A stretch of 64,000 nucleotides of DNA from Hyphomicrobiales bacterium (GTDB lineage Bacteria; Pseudomonadota; Alphaproteobacteria; Rhizobiales; MH13). Below the pieces are notes generated by a model, which ran no database searches, was not told the DNA's origin, and was given only the letters and a program-made list of their open reading frames with translations. A program made the translations under genes and the position numbers. The stretch's first letter is position 1. Every line of letters starts with the position of its first letter. Positions 18,753 to 27,352 of this stretch are shown here, one piece after another. The stretch is from positions 1,299,501 through 1,363,500 of the forward strand of contig JAEPOK010000002.1 in the NCBI GenBank assembly GCA_017642935.1. Reading direction: 5' to 3'.

Positions 18753-20216
18753 ATGGCAGATTTTGATGCAATTCTGCGCAAGGCGCTGGCTTCACGGCCT
18801 GGTGCGCCGGGCGAAGAGCGTCGCAAGATTTATGAGCGTGCGCGGCAGGCGCTTGTCCGTCAGTTAACCGGCTTTGAACCGCCGCTTCCTCCGGAAGACA
18901 TTTCGCGCCAACGACTTGCGCTTGAATCGGCCATCCGCAAGGTTGAAGCTGATGTGGCTGCCAATGGTGGTATTTTACCAGGCGCCCCGGCTGCTGCACC
19001 GTCCGCACCCGCCACGCCGCCAGTGGCAACACCTGCCACGCCTGCGCCAACACCGCCGGCGCGGCCAGCACCGGTCTCGCGGGCAACACCGGTTGCGCCA
19101 CCGCCGACCACGCCAGGCATTGCGCCCACGCCAGCCAGACCGCCTGCTCGGCCTCCTGCGCAGCCTGCGCCAGTAACACCTGCAGCACCGGTCTCGCCGC
19201 CTACGGCTCCGTCGGCCGCCACACCAGCTGTTGCTGTGCCTGCGGCTGCCGAAGGACCACGGTTCGATCCGCCACCGACGTTTGACGATCCGCAGCCGGT
19301 GACTGTTGACGAACCGGCAGCGGCCGATCTGCCTGATTTTGAACCTGAGCGCAGCCAGCCTGAAACCAAGCCCGCCAAGAAACGCAGCGGCATGGCCGGC
19401 ATGCTGGTTGGCGTGATTGGTCTTTTGGTTGTTGCAGGCGGCGGCATTGCCGCCTGGCAGCTCGGCTTGCTCGACCCCTATTTGACGCAGGATGAACCTG
19501 GCGAGGAGGTTGCGGTCATCGCCGAAGAGCCGCTTGAAGAAGCGCCGGAGGTTCGCACCGTAGGGTCCGACCCAACGCGTTCCAGCGAACGCCTTTTGCC
19601 CGACAACCAGGGAACGGTTGAACAAGTGCCGGCGGAGACGCCGAGCACAACGCCTGAAGTGGCCAGCACCGAGCCGACTGGGTCAGGTCTACCAGTTGCG
19701 CAAACTGCGATCCTTTATGAGGAAGGTTTGACGCCTGATGCTGACGGCTTCACGGCGCCTGGCCGTGCCGTATGGCGCCTGGAAGAAGGTGACAATCCGG
19801 CAATCCTCGGCACGATCGAAGTGCCGGCGCGCGGCATTCTCATGAACATGCGCATCAGCCGCAATCTTGATGATGCCCTGCCTGCGACCCACTTGATCGA
19901 GTTTGATTTTGAACTGTCCGAAGCGTTCCCCGCGACAAGCATCGCCGAGTTGGTCGGTGTTGTCGTGAAGCCGCAGGAACAGTCTGGTGGCGATCCGCTT
20001 CGCGGCGCCATCGTCGATCTTGGCGAGGGTGTTTTCTGGCAGGCTCTGGCAGCCGGTGAAGCCGATCAAGCGGTCAATGTTCCACTGCTCCGCGATGGTC
20101 GCTGGTTCGATTTGCCGATCCTTTACGACGACAATCGCCGGGCCATCATCACCTTCGAAAAAGGCAATGACGGTGTGGCCGTGTTCCAGCAGGCGCTGAA
20201 CGCCTGGTCGAATTAG
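18753..20216 (+). CDS. Pro/Ala-rich single-pass membrane protein, unknown function
   Basis: The 487-residue product has a conserved-looking N-terminal helical region (MADFDAILRKALASRPGAPG, then EERRKIYERARQALVRQLTG, residues 1-75), a long low-complexity Ala/Pro/Thr linker (about 75-175), an acidic segment, one transmembrane helix (MAGMLVGVIGLLVVAGGGIAAW, about 216-237) and a periplasmic domain of about 250 residues whose last 170 look globular (AILYEEGLTPDADGFTAPGR onward). Topology is thus N-in, C-out. No enzyme motif is visible. Proteins of this shape often follow purA in Rhizobiales genomes as hypothetical proteins. A GTG two codons before the ATG is a possible start. Confidence 0.75.
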   Translation: MADFDAILRKALASRPGAPGEERRKIYERARQALVRQLTGFEPPLPPEDISRQRLALESAIRKVEADVAANGGILPGAPAAAPSAPATPPVATPATPAPTPPARPAPVSRATPVAPPPTTPGIAPTPARPPARPPAQPAPVTPAAPVSPPTAPSAATPAVAVPAAAEGPRFDPPPTFDDPQPVTVDEPAAADLPDFEPERSQPETKPAKKRSGMAGMLVGVIGLLVVAGGGIAAWQLGLLDPYLTQDEPGEEVAVIAEEPLEEAPEVRTVGSDPTRSSERLLPDNQGTVEQVPAETPSTTPEVASTEPTGSGLPVAQTAILYEEGLTPDADGFTAPGRAVWRLEEGDNPAILGTIEVPARGILMNMRISRNLDDALPATHLIEFDFELSEAFPATSIAELVGVVVKPQEQSGGDPLRGAIVDLGEGVFWQALAAGEADQAVNVPLLRDGRWFDLPILYDDNRRAIITFEKGNDGVAVFQQALNAWSN

Positions 20217-20219
20217 GGT

Positions 20220-22229
20220 TCATTGGTTCGCCATTTTGACGACGTGGACGGTGACTGGCTGACGGCGGCCTTTGACGAGGTGGTCACCTGCGCCTTCCAA
20301 CAAGTCGCCCAAGCTGGGATCGTACGACAAGGCGTCCTGCCGCGTTTGATCGGTGATCAGGATGGTGCGGTTGAGCGTGCCGGTGAGTGTTTCGACCCGG
20401 GCGGCGAGATTCACGCTGTCGCCGATGGCTGAATAGGCAAAGCGTCGCTTCGAGCCCATGTTACCGACAAAAGCTTCGCCGGTGTGGATGCCAACGCCCA
20501 TAGCGAGTGGCTCGGCTCCTTGCGCCTGACTGGCATTGTAATGCTGGATTGCGTCGACCATCGCGAGGCCTGCGCGCACGGCGCGTGCGGCGTGGTCGTC
20601 CTGATCAAGTGGGGCGTTCCAAAATGCCATCATCCCATCGCCCATGAACTTGTCGATCGTGCCTTCCTCGGCAAGCACCGCTTCGGACAAGGGTTCCAGC
20701 AAGCTGTTGAGCAGATCAACGGCCTGGGTGGGTTCCATGGTTTCGGAGCGCGAAGTAAAGCCGCGAATGTCCATAAAGAGCACGGTGACGGTGCGCCGTT
20801 CGCCGTCGAGTTTCAGGGCGCTCGGATCGCTCTCCAGACGCGCCAAGACCGGTTCAGCGAGATAGTGGGCAAAGGCGTTGCGTATGAACCGTTGGCGTTG
20901 ATCGGTCCCGATCAGAACGGGCACGGTGACCGCACCAAAGGTCAACAAAGTCAGCGCGATGGGGAAGCTGGCGTCGACAAGCATCAGCCTAGCGGAGAAC
21001 GCCCACCAGGAGCCGGCGCCAAGTGCGATGAGCGTTAGGACGGCGATCAGGGCAGCGCCGATCGGGCGAAGTGCCAGGGCCGCGGCGATCACGATCAATC
21101 CTGCGATGGCCATCAAAGTGAGTTCCAGGCCCACGGTCCAATCCGGCCGGGCAAGATGGGTACCAGCAACGACATTGGCGATGGCCTGCGCGTGCATGGT
21201 GACGCCAGGTACAATGGTGCCAAGTGGGGTGGCACGCAGATCAAACAGGCCGGGCGCGGAGGTCCCGACAAGCACAATGGTGCCGCCCAAGCGCGAGGCA
21301 AGTTCTGATGGATCGGATCGAGCGGCGAGCACTTCGGCGGCTGGAAGGGTGAGGGTGGGATCGAGGGTGCCATAGCGGATGCGATAGGTGCCATCGGCGG
21401 TCAGCGGTGCCGTCAAAGCGCCGACCCGCAAGTCTTGAGGAATGCCGATTTCCGGCGCGGTGGGTGAAGGATTGGTGCGCACAAGCAGGCTCTGAGCGCC
21501 TTGCGCAACCCGCAGCGCTTCGATGAACAAGCTGGGTAGCATTGATTGCTCATCGCCATCGCCCACCCTTGTCAGCGCGGGGATGCGGCGGACGACAGCA
21601 TCATCATCGCGTGCCGAGACATGGATGCCACCAAGGCCTTGGACGGCTCTTTCCAGGATTGCCAAGTTGCCGACGACCGCGTTGGTTCCGGTAAGGGCGT
21701 CAGCGGGCGTCGGGCCCACCATTGCCAGGCCGGCAATCGGCTGGAACTCAGATCCTGTTTGCGCCGTCGCGACACCCATTACGCTTGGTGAGGCCTGCAA
21801 CGCGCCTGCAAAAACCTCATCATTGGTGGGCAGGCCCGTAAGCGCAGACCGCAACTCGTTTGCCAGTTCACCCGGTAGTGCCAGGCCTTCGACAGCGCGC
21901 AAAGGACTTGTGCGATCGGGCTCGGGAAACAGCATGTCGAAGGCGATCACGGCTGCACCGGCATCGCGCAACGTGTCCACCATGTCGGCTAGGAGGGTCC
22001 GCGGCCACGGCCATTGGCCGAGCGCAGCCAAAGACGCGTCATCGACGTCGATAATCCGCACCGGCACCTCGGCGCCGAGTGTCGGCGGATCGACGCGTTG
22101 GTAGAGATCGAAGACGCGCTCGCGAACAATTTGGACAAAGCCAGGGTCTGCCGCCCGGATCACAAGGCCTCCGCTGAGACAGCCCAATCCAAGAATGATG
22201 GGGACGAGAAGGCGGGCAAGGCGCTGCAT
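20220..22229 (-). CDS. CHASE2-domain adenylate cyclase
   Basis: The 669-residue product is a membrane signalling enzyme making cyclic AMP. It has an N-terminal helix (LLVPIILGLGCLSGGLVI), a large extracytoplasmic CHASE2 sensor domain (about 40-340, with VRIIDVDDASLAALGQWPWP and VLVGTSAPGLFDLRATPL), about three further TM helices (about 345-430), and a C-terminal class III cyclase domain (about 475-640). The catalytic parts are intact: metal Asp in VLFMDIRGFTSR, Lys and second Asp in TIDKFMGDGMMAFWNAP, and AIGDSVNLAARVE with the transition-state Arg. The Lys favours ATP over GTP. It diverges from a TPR/beta-barrel gene and a FecR gene, a likely signalling partnership (inferred). Confidence 0.93.
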   Translation of the reverse strand: MQRLARLLVPIILGLGCLSGGLVIRAADPGFVQIVRERVFDLYQRVDPPTLGAEVPVRIIDVDDASLAALGQWPWPRTLLADMVDTLRDAGAAVIAFDMLFPEPDRTSPLRAVEGLALPGELANELRSALTGLPTNDEVFAGALQASPSVMGVATAQTGSEFQPIAGLAMVGPTPADALTGTNAVVGNLAILERAVQGLGGIHVSARDDDAVVRRIPALTRVGDGDEQSMLPSLFIEALRVAQGAQSLLVRTNPSPTAPEIGIPQDLRVGALTAPLTADGTYRIRYGTLDPTLTLPAAEVLAARSDPSELASRLGGTIVLVGTSAPGLFDLRATPLGTIVPGVTMHAQAIANVVAGTHLARPDWTVGLELTLMAIAGLIVIAAALALRPIGAALIAVLTLIALGAGSWWAFSARLMLVDASFPIALTLLTFGAVTVPVLIGTDQRQRFIRNAFAHYLAEPVLARLESDPSALKLDGERRTVTVLFMDIRGFTSRSETMEPTQAVDLLNSLLEPLSEAVLAEEGTIDKFMGDGMMAFWNAPLDQDDHAARAVRAGLAMVDAIQHYNASQAQGAEPLAMGVGIHTGEAFVGNMGSKRRFAYSAIGDSVNLAARVETLTGTLNRTILITDQTRQDALSYDPSLGDLLEGAGDHLVKGRRQPVTVHVVKMANQ

Positions 22230-22404
22230 GGCCTATCGTTAGCGGCCAAACGCGCGTTTCGTCCAGCCGATTGTCCGAGCGGCACAATTGCCTGGCTTTT
22301 CGCCTTCGGGCCCTTGCTGTGCGCTGAATCGGCAACAGTCCTGCGGTTTTCCGAGCAGAGAACGGGTCAACTGGCTACCGGGTACTTGCCCGTACGTCCA
22401 TTTC

Positions 22405-22419
22405 TTACCAAAAGGTTAA
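22405..22419. promoter_or_regulatory. weak CtrA-box match in the cyclase/TPR divergent region
   Basis: TTAC (22405-22408), 7 bp, TTAA (22416-22419): one mismatch from TTAA-N7-TTAA. It lies about 70 bp before the TPR gene start. Such one-mismatch hits occur by chance, so this is a weak call. Confidence 0.25.
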
Positions 22420-22488
22420 ATCAGGGCTTGCGACACGTTACGGTGGTGGGGCGCGCGTCATTGGCCTGGCCTTTTCGGGGTGAGATGG

Positions 22489-23823
22489 ATGCGTATCGTG
22501 GGTGGAGTGCTCGACCGTTTGGTGCTGGCGTGTTGCTTGGCTATCGGCCTTGCCATGCTTCTGCCCGCCGATGGTTTTGCGTCCAGTGCGCGCGTGCAAG
22601 CGGCCTATGATGCTGTGCTTGCCAACCCCGACGATCTGCAGCGAAATGTTGATCTGCTAGAGGCGCAGCTAGCCGAGAGCGACTTCGAAGCGGCCTCCGT
22701 CACGCTGCAGCGCATTCTTCTGCAAAACCCGAACTTCGACGAAGCGCGGCTGGTCCGCGCGGCAGTTTTCCTGCGGTTGGGTGATCATGCTGGCGCAGCC
22801 AGTGACTTGGCCTATCTGGAAAACCGGCCGCTCTCGCCAGATGATCGGGCTGAGGCGGCGCGTTTGGCGGCCGAGGTTCGCGCCGATCCATCGGCGGCGA
22901 CACTGGACGGGGTTATCCGGTTCGGCGCGGTCTATGACAGCAACCCGGGACAACGACCCGGCACCTTCACCCTCGGCGGCCAAAATTTTGCCTTTCCGGC
23001 GGAAGGCGCCTTTGGTGGGTTCGGCGAACTGCAGTTCGTCGGCGAACTTCCGCTGGGCGGCGAAGGCCACAGTTTGCGCGTCGAAGGCCATGGCTTTGCT
23101 CGCGCGCATGTCGATGACTCGCGTGGCCATTCCTATGCGCGCCTTGCGGCCGGTCCGCGCATCGATCTGGGTTTTGCTTTTTTTGATCTGATGGCCTTGG
23201 CGCAGGCTGAGTTCGTCGGCGGTCACTTTTATGGCAGCCGGTTGGGCGGACGTGCGCAGCTCATCGTTGATGTGTCCGATCGCGTGTCGGCGAGCGTGCG
23301 GGTGGAAGCGGCGCATGACCGCGCTGATGTGAACCTCTTCTCGACCACCAATGTCGGTGATGGCGATGGCTGGGAGTTCTCCGGCACGCCTTCGATCACC
23401 TATCGCATCACTGATAGTTGGGACGTCACGGCCCACGCGCTTTACGCCACCAAGGATGCGGGAAGCGCCTGGTTCAGTTACGATGCTTATGGCGGCGGAC
23501 TTTCGGTGCGGTACCGCAATGCATCGGGCTACCAAGTACGATTGGGCGGGTCGGTGCGGGACGTCTCCTACGATGCGATCAACCCCAATGTGATCCCCGC
23601 CACAGTGGCGCGCGATGAACGGCGCTACACTTTCGATGTGGCCGTTGCTGCGCCGTTTAATTTGATCTTCGATCATCTCGGCGTTGATGGCGACCGCAGG
23701 TGGGCGAGCGGATGGTCGTTGGAGACCTTTGGCCGCTACGAAATCAATGACTCGAACATCCCTGTCTATGACAGTGATAACTGGACCGTAGGGCTTTCCT
23801 TCGCCCGCCGGTTCTCCCTATGA
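22489..23823 (+). CDS. TPR plus outer-membrane beta-barrel protein (Slam-like architecture)
   Basis: The 444-residue product has a signal peptide (cut near ADGFASS, about residue 30), TPR-like helices (about 30-130: VQAAYDAVLANPDDLQRNVD, FEAASVTLQRILLQNPNFDE, AVFLRLGDHAGAASDL) and a C-terminal part of about 300 residues made of amphipathic strands (VIRFGAVYDSNPGQRPGTF, HSLRVEGHGFARAHV, GGRAQLIVDVSDRVSASVRV, WDVTAHALYATKDAG, WTVGLSFARRFSL). TPR followed by a barrel is the layout of surface lipoprotein assembly modifiers (DUF560), so a role in moving or displaying a surface protein is possible but unproven. Its stop overlaps the ATG of the FecR gene (ATGA). ATG 22489 is chosen over GTG 22480. 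Confidence 0.72.
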   Translation: MRIVGGVLDRLVLACCLAIGLAMLLPADGFASSARVQAAYDAVLANPDDLQRNVDLLEAQLAESDFEAASVTLQRILLQNPNFDEARLVRAAVFLRLGDHAGAASDLAYLENRPLSPDDRAEAARLAAEVRADPSAATLDGVIRFGAVYDSNPGQRPGTFTLGGQNFAFPAEGAFGGFGELQFVGELPLGGEGHSLRVEGHGFARAHVDDSRGHSYARLAAGPRIDLGFAFFDLMALAQAEFVGGHFYGSRLGGRAQLIVDVSDRVSASVRVEAAHDRADVNLFSTTNVGDGDGWEFSGTPSITYRITDSWDVTAHALYATKDAGSAWFSYDAYGGGLSVRYRNASGYQVRLGGSVRDVSYDAINPNVIPATVARDERRYTFDVAVAAPFNLIFDHLGVDGDRRWASGWSLETFGRYEINDSNIPVYDSDNWTVGLSFARRFSL

Positions 23824-24815
23824 CGAGGCGCAAAACGATGACGCGCAGAACGATCACTGAGGCGATCCAGCATCCCATGACGCTGTTTGCGTTCATCGGT
23901 CTTGTCGGCGCTTTGCTGATTGCCGTCGTCGCGCCGGTGCAGTCGCAACAGTCGCAGGTTGGCGTGGCTGCCGCCGTCCGCGGTTCAGTCCAGGTGCAGT
24001 CAGGCGGCGCGGCGCGCGCGCCGTCGGGTGGCGAGGCGATGCTTCTGGGCGATCGCGTCGTGACGCAACGCCAATCGGGAATGCAGGTGCTGTTGCTCGA
24101 CGAGAGCGTGTTCACGATCGGCGAGAGCAACGATCTGGTGATCGATCGATTTGTCTATGACCCTGATCGCTCGGTTGGTGAGATTGCAGCCCGATCAACT
24201 CAAGGTTTTTTGCGGTTTGTCTCCGGTGGTGTCGGCGCCATTGCACCGCAGAACGTGTCCATTGAAACGCCCTCGGCGACCATTGGATCACGAGGGACAA
24301 CGTTTGATGTGGTCGTCGGGGCGGAGGCCGTCGCGTTGGCACAGGCGGCTGGTATGATCCCGCCGGGAACGGTGGTTGATCCTGCGATCGCCGTCTTCGT
24401 CGTCTTGCGCGGACCCTCGACAAGCTATGGTGGGATTACGCAGCGTGGACGGGTAATTGTTCAAACGGCTGGCGGATCGGTGGAAATTCGGCGCCAAGGG
24501 TTTGGCGTGTTTGTCCCGGCCCGTGGTGCACCGCCGATCGGTCCTGCGCCTGTGCCTGGGGCAGTCCAATCGCAGATCATCGCATCGATTGAGCTGCCTT
24601 CTGTCGGCACCACCCGCACGGTCAACGGAGTCACACTGACGGAGCTGCCAAGCATCGACACGCTGCCATCTGACTTACTCCCTGGCCCCAATGGCAACAA
24701 CCCAGACGTGACAGGGCCAGGATTTGACTACCCTTGCAACAAGATGAAGGGCGGTGCATCGGCCAAGCAGTTGAGCACCTACGATCCTGTCACTACACCG
24801 TCATCGCCATGCTGA
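23820..24815 (+). CDS. FecR-domain exported protein
   Basis: The 331-residue product has an N-terminal hydrophobic segment (TLFAFIGLVGALLIAVVAPV, about 21-40) acting as signal peptide or anchor, then a FecR-like beta-rich domain (about 45-215: VAAAVRGSVQVQSG, GDRVVTQRQSGMQVLLLDES, FTIGESNDLVIDRFVYDP, IETPSATIGSRGTTFDV). The C-terminal 110 residues are Pro-rich. Classical FecR proteins are sigma regulators with a cytoplasmic part; this one has none and no ECF sigma gene is adjacent, so it is more likely a periplasmic partner of the TPR-barrel protein (translationally coupled) and perhaps of the CHASE2 cyclase. That link is inferred. Confidence 0.82.
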   Translation: MTRRKTMTRRTITEAIQHPMTLFAFIGLVGALLIAVVAPVQSQQSQVGVAAAVRGSVQVQSGGAARAPSGGEAMLLGDRVVTQRQSGMQVLLLDESVFTIGESNDLVIDRFVYDPDRSVGEIAARSTQGFLRFVSGGVGAIAPQNVSIETPSATIGSRGTTFDVVVGAEAVALAQAAGMIPPGTVVDPAIAVFVVLRGPSTSYGGITQRGRVIVQTAGGSVEIRRQGFGVFVPARGAPPIGPAPVPGAVQSQIIASIELPSVGTTRTVNGVTLTELPSIDTLPSDLLPGPNGNNPDVTGPGFDYPCNKMKGGASAKQLSTYDPVTTPSSPC

Positions 24816-24827
24816 ACCGATAGCGCG

Positions 24828-24867
24828 AAAAAAAGGCCGCCCGATATTCCAAGGAATGTCGAGCGGC
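24828..24867 (-). terminator. rho-independent terminator of rpoH
   Basis: On the - strand a long interrupted stem, GCCGC...ATTCC with GGAAT...GCGGC, has a 2-nt loop and ends in seven T (A run at 24828-24834). It lies between the convergent FecR and rpoH genes. Confidence 0.82.
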
Positions 24868-24899
24868 ATTTGAGGGTGCGGTTATTGCTGGGTTGGGCG

Positions 24900-25793
24900 C
24901 TACCGTGCGTCCATGCCGCCTTCTTCCAGCATGGCTGAGGCGGCGACAACGGCTTCCTGAACCTTCTCGAACGCTCGCACTTCGATCTGACGTACGCGCT
25001 CGCGGCTGACACCGAACTCCTGAGACAGTTCCTCAAGCGTCATCGGATCATCCGACAGGCGGCGCATTTCAAAGATGCGGCGTTCGCGATCGTTGAGCAC
25101 GTCCAGGGACTCACGCAGCATCGCGCGGCGGTTGTCCTTTTCTTCGCTGTCGATCAGCATGACTTCCTGGCTGTCGGAGTCATCCACCAACCAGTCTTGC
25201 CATTCCAGGCTCTCGGAGTCCTGCCGCACCGTGGCGTTGAGCGAGGTGTCGCCGCCGAGCCGACGGTTCATCGAAATCACCTCATCTTCCGACACGTTCA
25301 GTCGGTTGGCGATTTCTGCCACCTGCTCGGGCTTCAGATCGCCCTCTTCAAGCGCAGAGATTTTGCCCTTCACCTTGCGCAGGTTGAAGAACAGCCGTTT
25401 CTGATTGGCTGTGGTTCCCATTTTGACAAGGCTCCAAGAGCGCAGAATGTACTCTTGGATCGAGGCTTTGATCCACCACATGGCATAGGTCGCCAAGCGG
25501 AAGCCCTTGTCCGGGTCAAACCGTTTGACCGCCTGCATGAGGCCGACATTGCCCTCCGACACGACTTCGCCGATCGGCAAGCCGTATCCGCGATAGCCCA
25601 TGGCGATCTTGGCGACGAGCCGCAGATGGCTGGTCACCAGCTTGTGGGCGGCGTTGGCGTCTTGGTGTTCGACAAAGCGCTTGGCCAGCATGAACTCTTG
25701 GTCCGGCTCAAGCATTGGAAATTTACGGATTTCGGTGAGGTAGCCGGAAAGACCACCATCAATGGACGGTAGGGTGGAAACTGATTGTGCCAT
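24900..25793 (-). CDS. rpoH: RNA polymerase sigma-32 factor RpoH
   Basis: RpoH directs RNA polymerase to heat-shock promoters. The 297-residue product has region 2 (HLRLVAKIAMGYRGYGLPIG, DPDKGFRLATYAMWWIKASI), the RpoH box QKRLFFNLRKVK that tells it apart from other sigma-70 factors, and region 4 with a helix-turn-helix (TLEELSQEFGVSRERVRQIE). ATG 25793 begins MAQSV as in relatives; a GTG four codons upstream lies closer to a GGGAG. A candidate promoter for ftsH, a typical RpoH target, is at 5905-5933. Confidence 0.96.
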   Translation of the reverse strand: MAQSVSTLPSIDGGLSGYLTEIRKFPMLEPDQEFMLAKRFVEHQDANAAHKLVTSHLRLVAKIAMGYRGYGLPIGEVVSEGNVGLMQAVKRFDPDKGFRLATYAMWWIKASIQEYILRSWSLVKMGTTANQKRLFFNLRKVKGKISALEEGDLKPEQVAEIANRLNVSEDEVISMNRRLGGDTSLNATVRQDSESLEWQDWLVDDSDSQEVMLIDSEEKDNRRAMLRESLDVLNDRERRIFEMRRLSDDPMTLEELSQEFGVSRERVRQIEVRAFEKVQEAVVAASAMLEEGGMDAR

Positions 25794-25818
25794 GTTTGAC
25801 TGCACGCTCCCTTTTTAG

Positions 25819-25841
25819 TCTCTCCCGATAGAGGCGAGAGA
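25819..25841 (-). promoter_or_regulatory. possible hairpin in the rpoH leader
   Basis: TCTCTC and GAGAGA (25819-25824 and 25836-25841) can pair around an 11-nt loop, just upstream of the GGGAG ribosome site of rpoH. A temperature-sensitive leader is conceivable, but the short stem is weak evidence. Confidence 0.25.
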
Positions 25842-25935
25842 AAAGCGGGCCCTTTTTGATAAAGCGACCCCATTTTGAACGTTGGATATAGGTATTGATT
25901 TGGCCAAAACAGGGGCTGGTTGCATTACAGTTTGT

Positions 25936-26961
25936 TCACGGTGCGGTGAGCAAAGCCTCAAGTTCTTGTAATTGCTTGTCTAATTCCACTTCGAAGCGCA
26001 TGATTTCACCGCTTGTCGGGTGGGTGAACTGCAGTGTTTTGGCCTGCAGAGCCTGCCTGGGGAAGGCCAATATCGCCTGTCTGACGGGTTCTTCGAAGCG
26101 GTTGGCGCGCGTGCGACCGCCGCGTCCATAGTCCGGGTCGCCAACCACACCATGGCCGATATGCGCCATGTGCACCCGGATTTGGTGGGTACGACCGGTT
26201 TCCAGGCGGCAGGCGATCTTGGTGATGGCGGGATTGTCTGAATCGCCAAAGCTCGCCAGTCTCTGACCATGAGTGATGGCTTCGCGGGCGTCTGGACGTT
26301 TGGAGACGGCCATTTTCAGCCGGTTGGCCCGGTCCCGACCGATTGGCGCATCGATGGTGAACTGCGCTTTGGTGCCGCCCCAGACAAAGGCGGTGTAAAT
26401 CCGTTCCAGATCGTTGGTGCGGCCATGGTCGGCGAACTGCGCTGAAAGGTGTTGGTGCGCCTGGTCGGTCTTGGCCACGACCATGACGCCAGAGGTATCC
26501 TTGTCCAGGCGATGGACAAGCCCCGGTCGCTTGACGCCGCCAATGCCTGACAGGCTATCACCGCAATGATGCAGCAACGCGTTGACCAGAGTACCGGATG
26601 GATTGCCGGCACCGGGATGGACGACCAGACCTGCTGGTTTGTTGATCACGATGAGCGTGTCATCTTCAAACAAAATATCCAGCGGGATCGCTTCGGGTTG
26701 CGGGTTCGGATCTTCGGCCTCGGGAACGGTTAGGACGATGGTTTCGCCGCCTCGCAGTTTGACGGCGGGGTTAGTGTGTGGCGCACCGTTGAGAACGCAG
26801 TGACCGTCCTTGATCAGTGCCGTGATGCGGCTGCGCGACAGGCCTGTTCCCTCGGATATGGCGGCCAACGCGGCGTCGAGCCGCTTGCCCCGGTGCTCGT
26901 CAGATGCTTGAAGGCGCAGCACATCGCCTTCCTTACCTTTTTCCAGGATTTCATCGCTCAT
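25936..26961 (-). CDS. rluD: 23S rRNA pseudouridine synthase, RluD type
   Basis: RluA-family enzymes isomerise uridine to pseudouridine; RluD modifies helix 69 of 23S rRNA. The 341-residue product has an N-terminal S4 RNA-binding domain (about 20-80, RGKRLDAALAAISEGTGLSR) and a catalytic domain with VINKPAGLVVHPGAGNPSGT, the catalytic Asp in GLVHRLDKDTSGVMVVAKT, and LETGRTHQIRVHM. The start codon overlaps that of the divergent gene at 26960 within a CATG. RluD is the closest assignment; RluC or RluA specificity cannot be wholly excluded. Confidence 0.92.
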   Translation of the reverse strand: MSDEILEKGKEGDVLRLQASDEHRGKRLDAALAAISEGTGLSRSRITALIKDGHCVLNGAPHTNPAVKLRGGETIVLTVPEAEDPNPQPEAIPLDILFEDDTLIVINKPAGLVVHPGAGNPSGTLVNALLHHCGDSLSGIGGVKRPGLVHRLDKDTSGVMVVAKTDQAHQHLSAQFADHGRTNDLERIYTAFVWGGTKAQFTIDAPIGRDRANRLKMAVSKRPDAREAITHGQRLASFGDSDNPAITKIACRLETGRTHQIRVHMAHIGHGVVGDPDYGRGGRTRANRFEEPVRQAILAFPRQALQAKTLQFTHPTSGEIMRFEVELDKQLQELEALLTAP

Positions 26962-27352
26962 GGCGTCTCAAAACCCCAATGTTTCCCAGTCTCCCGACGA
27001 GGAAGAACCGCTCGACCCGCGGCTTGAGGCGGTCGCGCACAAGATGCGGCGTCTGTCGTTGGTCTCATCAGGGATCATGTTTCTGGGTGTTTTTGCGGTG
27101 CTTGGGGTCATCCTCTACCGCTCCCTTGCCGATCCGTCGAGCGATGGGCAGGTGTCTGCCTATCCTCCCAATCTGACCGCTGGCGACGTGCGCACAGTCG
27201 TTGTGGAAAATGTGCCCGGTGCCATTGTCGATGGCATGAGCGTGGACAACCGCTCGCTGTTTGTCAGCGCGCGTGGTGAGGACGGTCCGGTGATCCTAGA
27301 GATCGACCGGGCGACCTGGCAGATTGTCTCGACGGTGCGGTTCAGCGACTAA
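26960..27352 (+). CDS. small single-pass membrane protein (DUF6476-like)
   Basis: The 130-residue product has a charged cytoplasmic N terminus ([20 protein letters not shown]), one transmembrane helix ([22 protein letters not shown], about 36-57) and a small extracytoplasmic beta-rich domain ([35 protein letters not shown]). It resembles a family commonly found beside rluD in alphaproteobacteria (DUF6476, from memory). Function unknown. Its ATG overlaps the rluD start on the other strand, and its stop overlaps the glpK stop, so the gene fills exactly the space between two opposing genes. Confidence 0.72.
   Translation: MASQNPNVSQSPDEEEPLDPRLEAVAHKMRRLSLVSSGIMFLGVFAVLGVILYRSLADPSSDGQVSAYPPNLTAGDVRTVVVENVPGAIVDGMSVDNRSLFVSARGEDGPVILEIDRATWQIVSTVRFSD

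Noticed and set aside
18682-19625. Open frames rich in Trp/Arg or Gly opposite the Pro/Ala-rich protein
   Set aside because: They are shadows of the Ala/Pro-rich linker repeat on the + strand.
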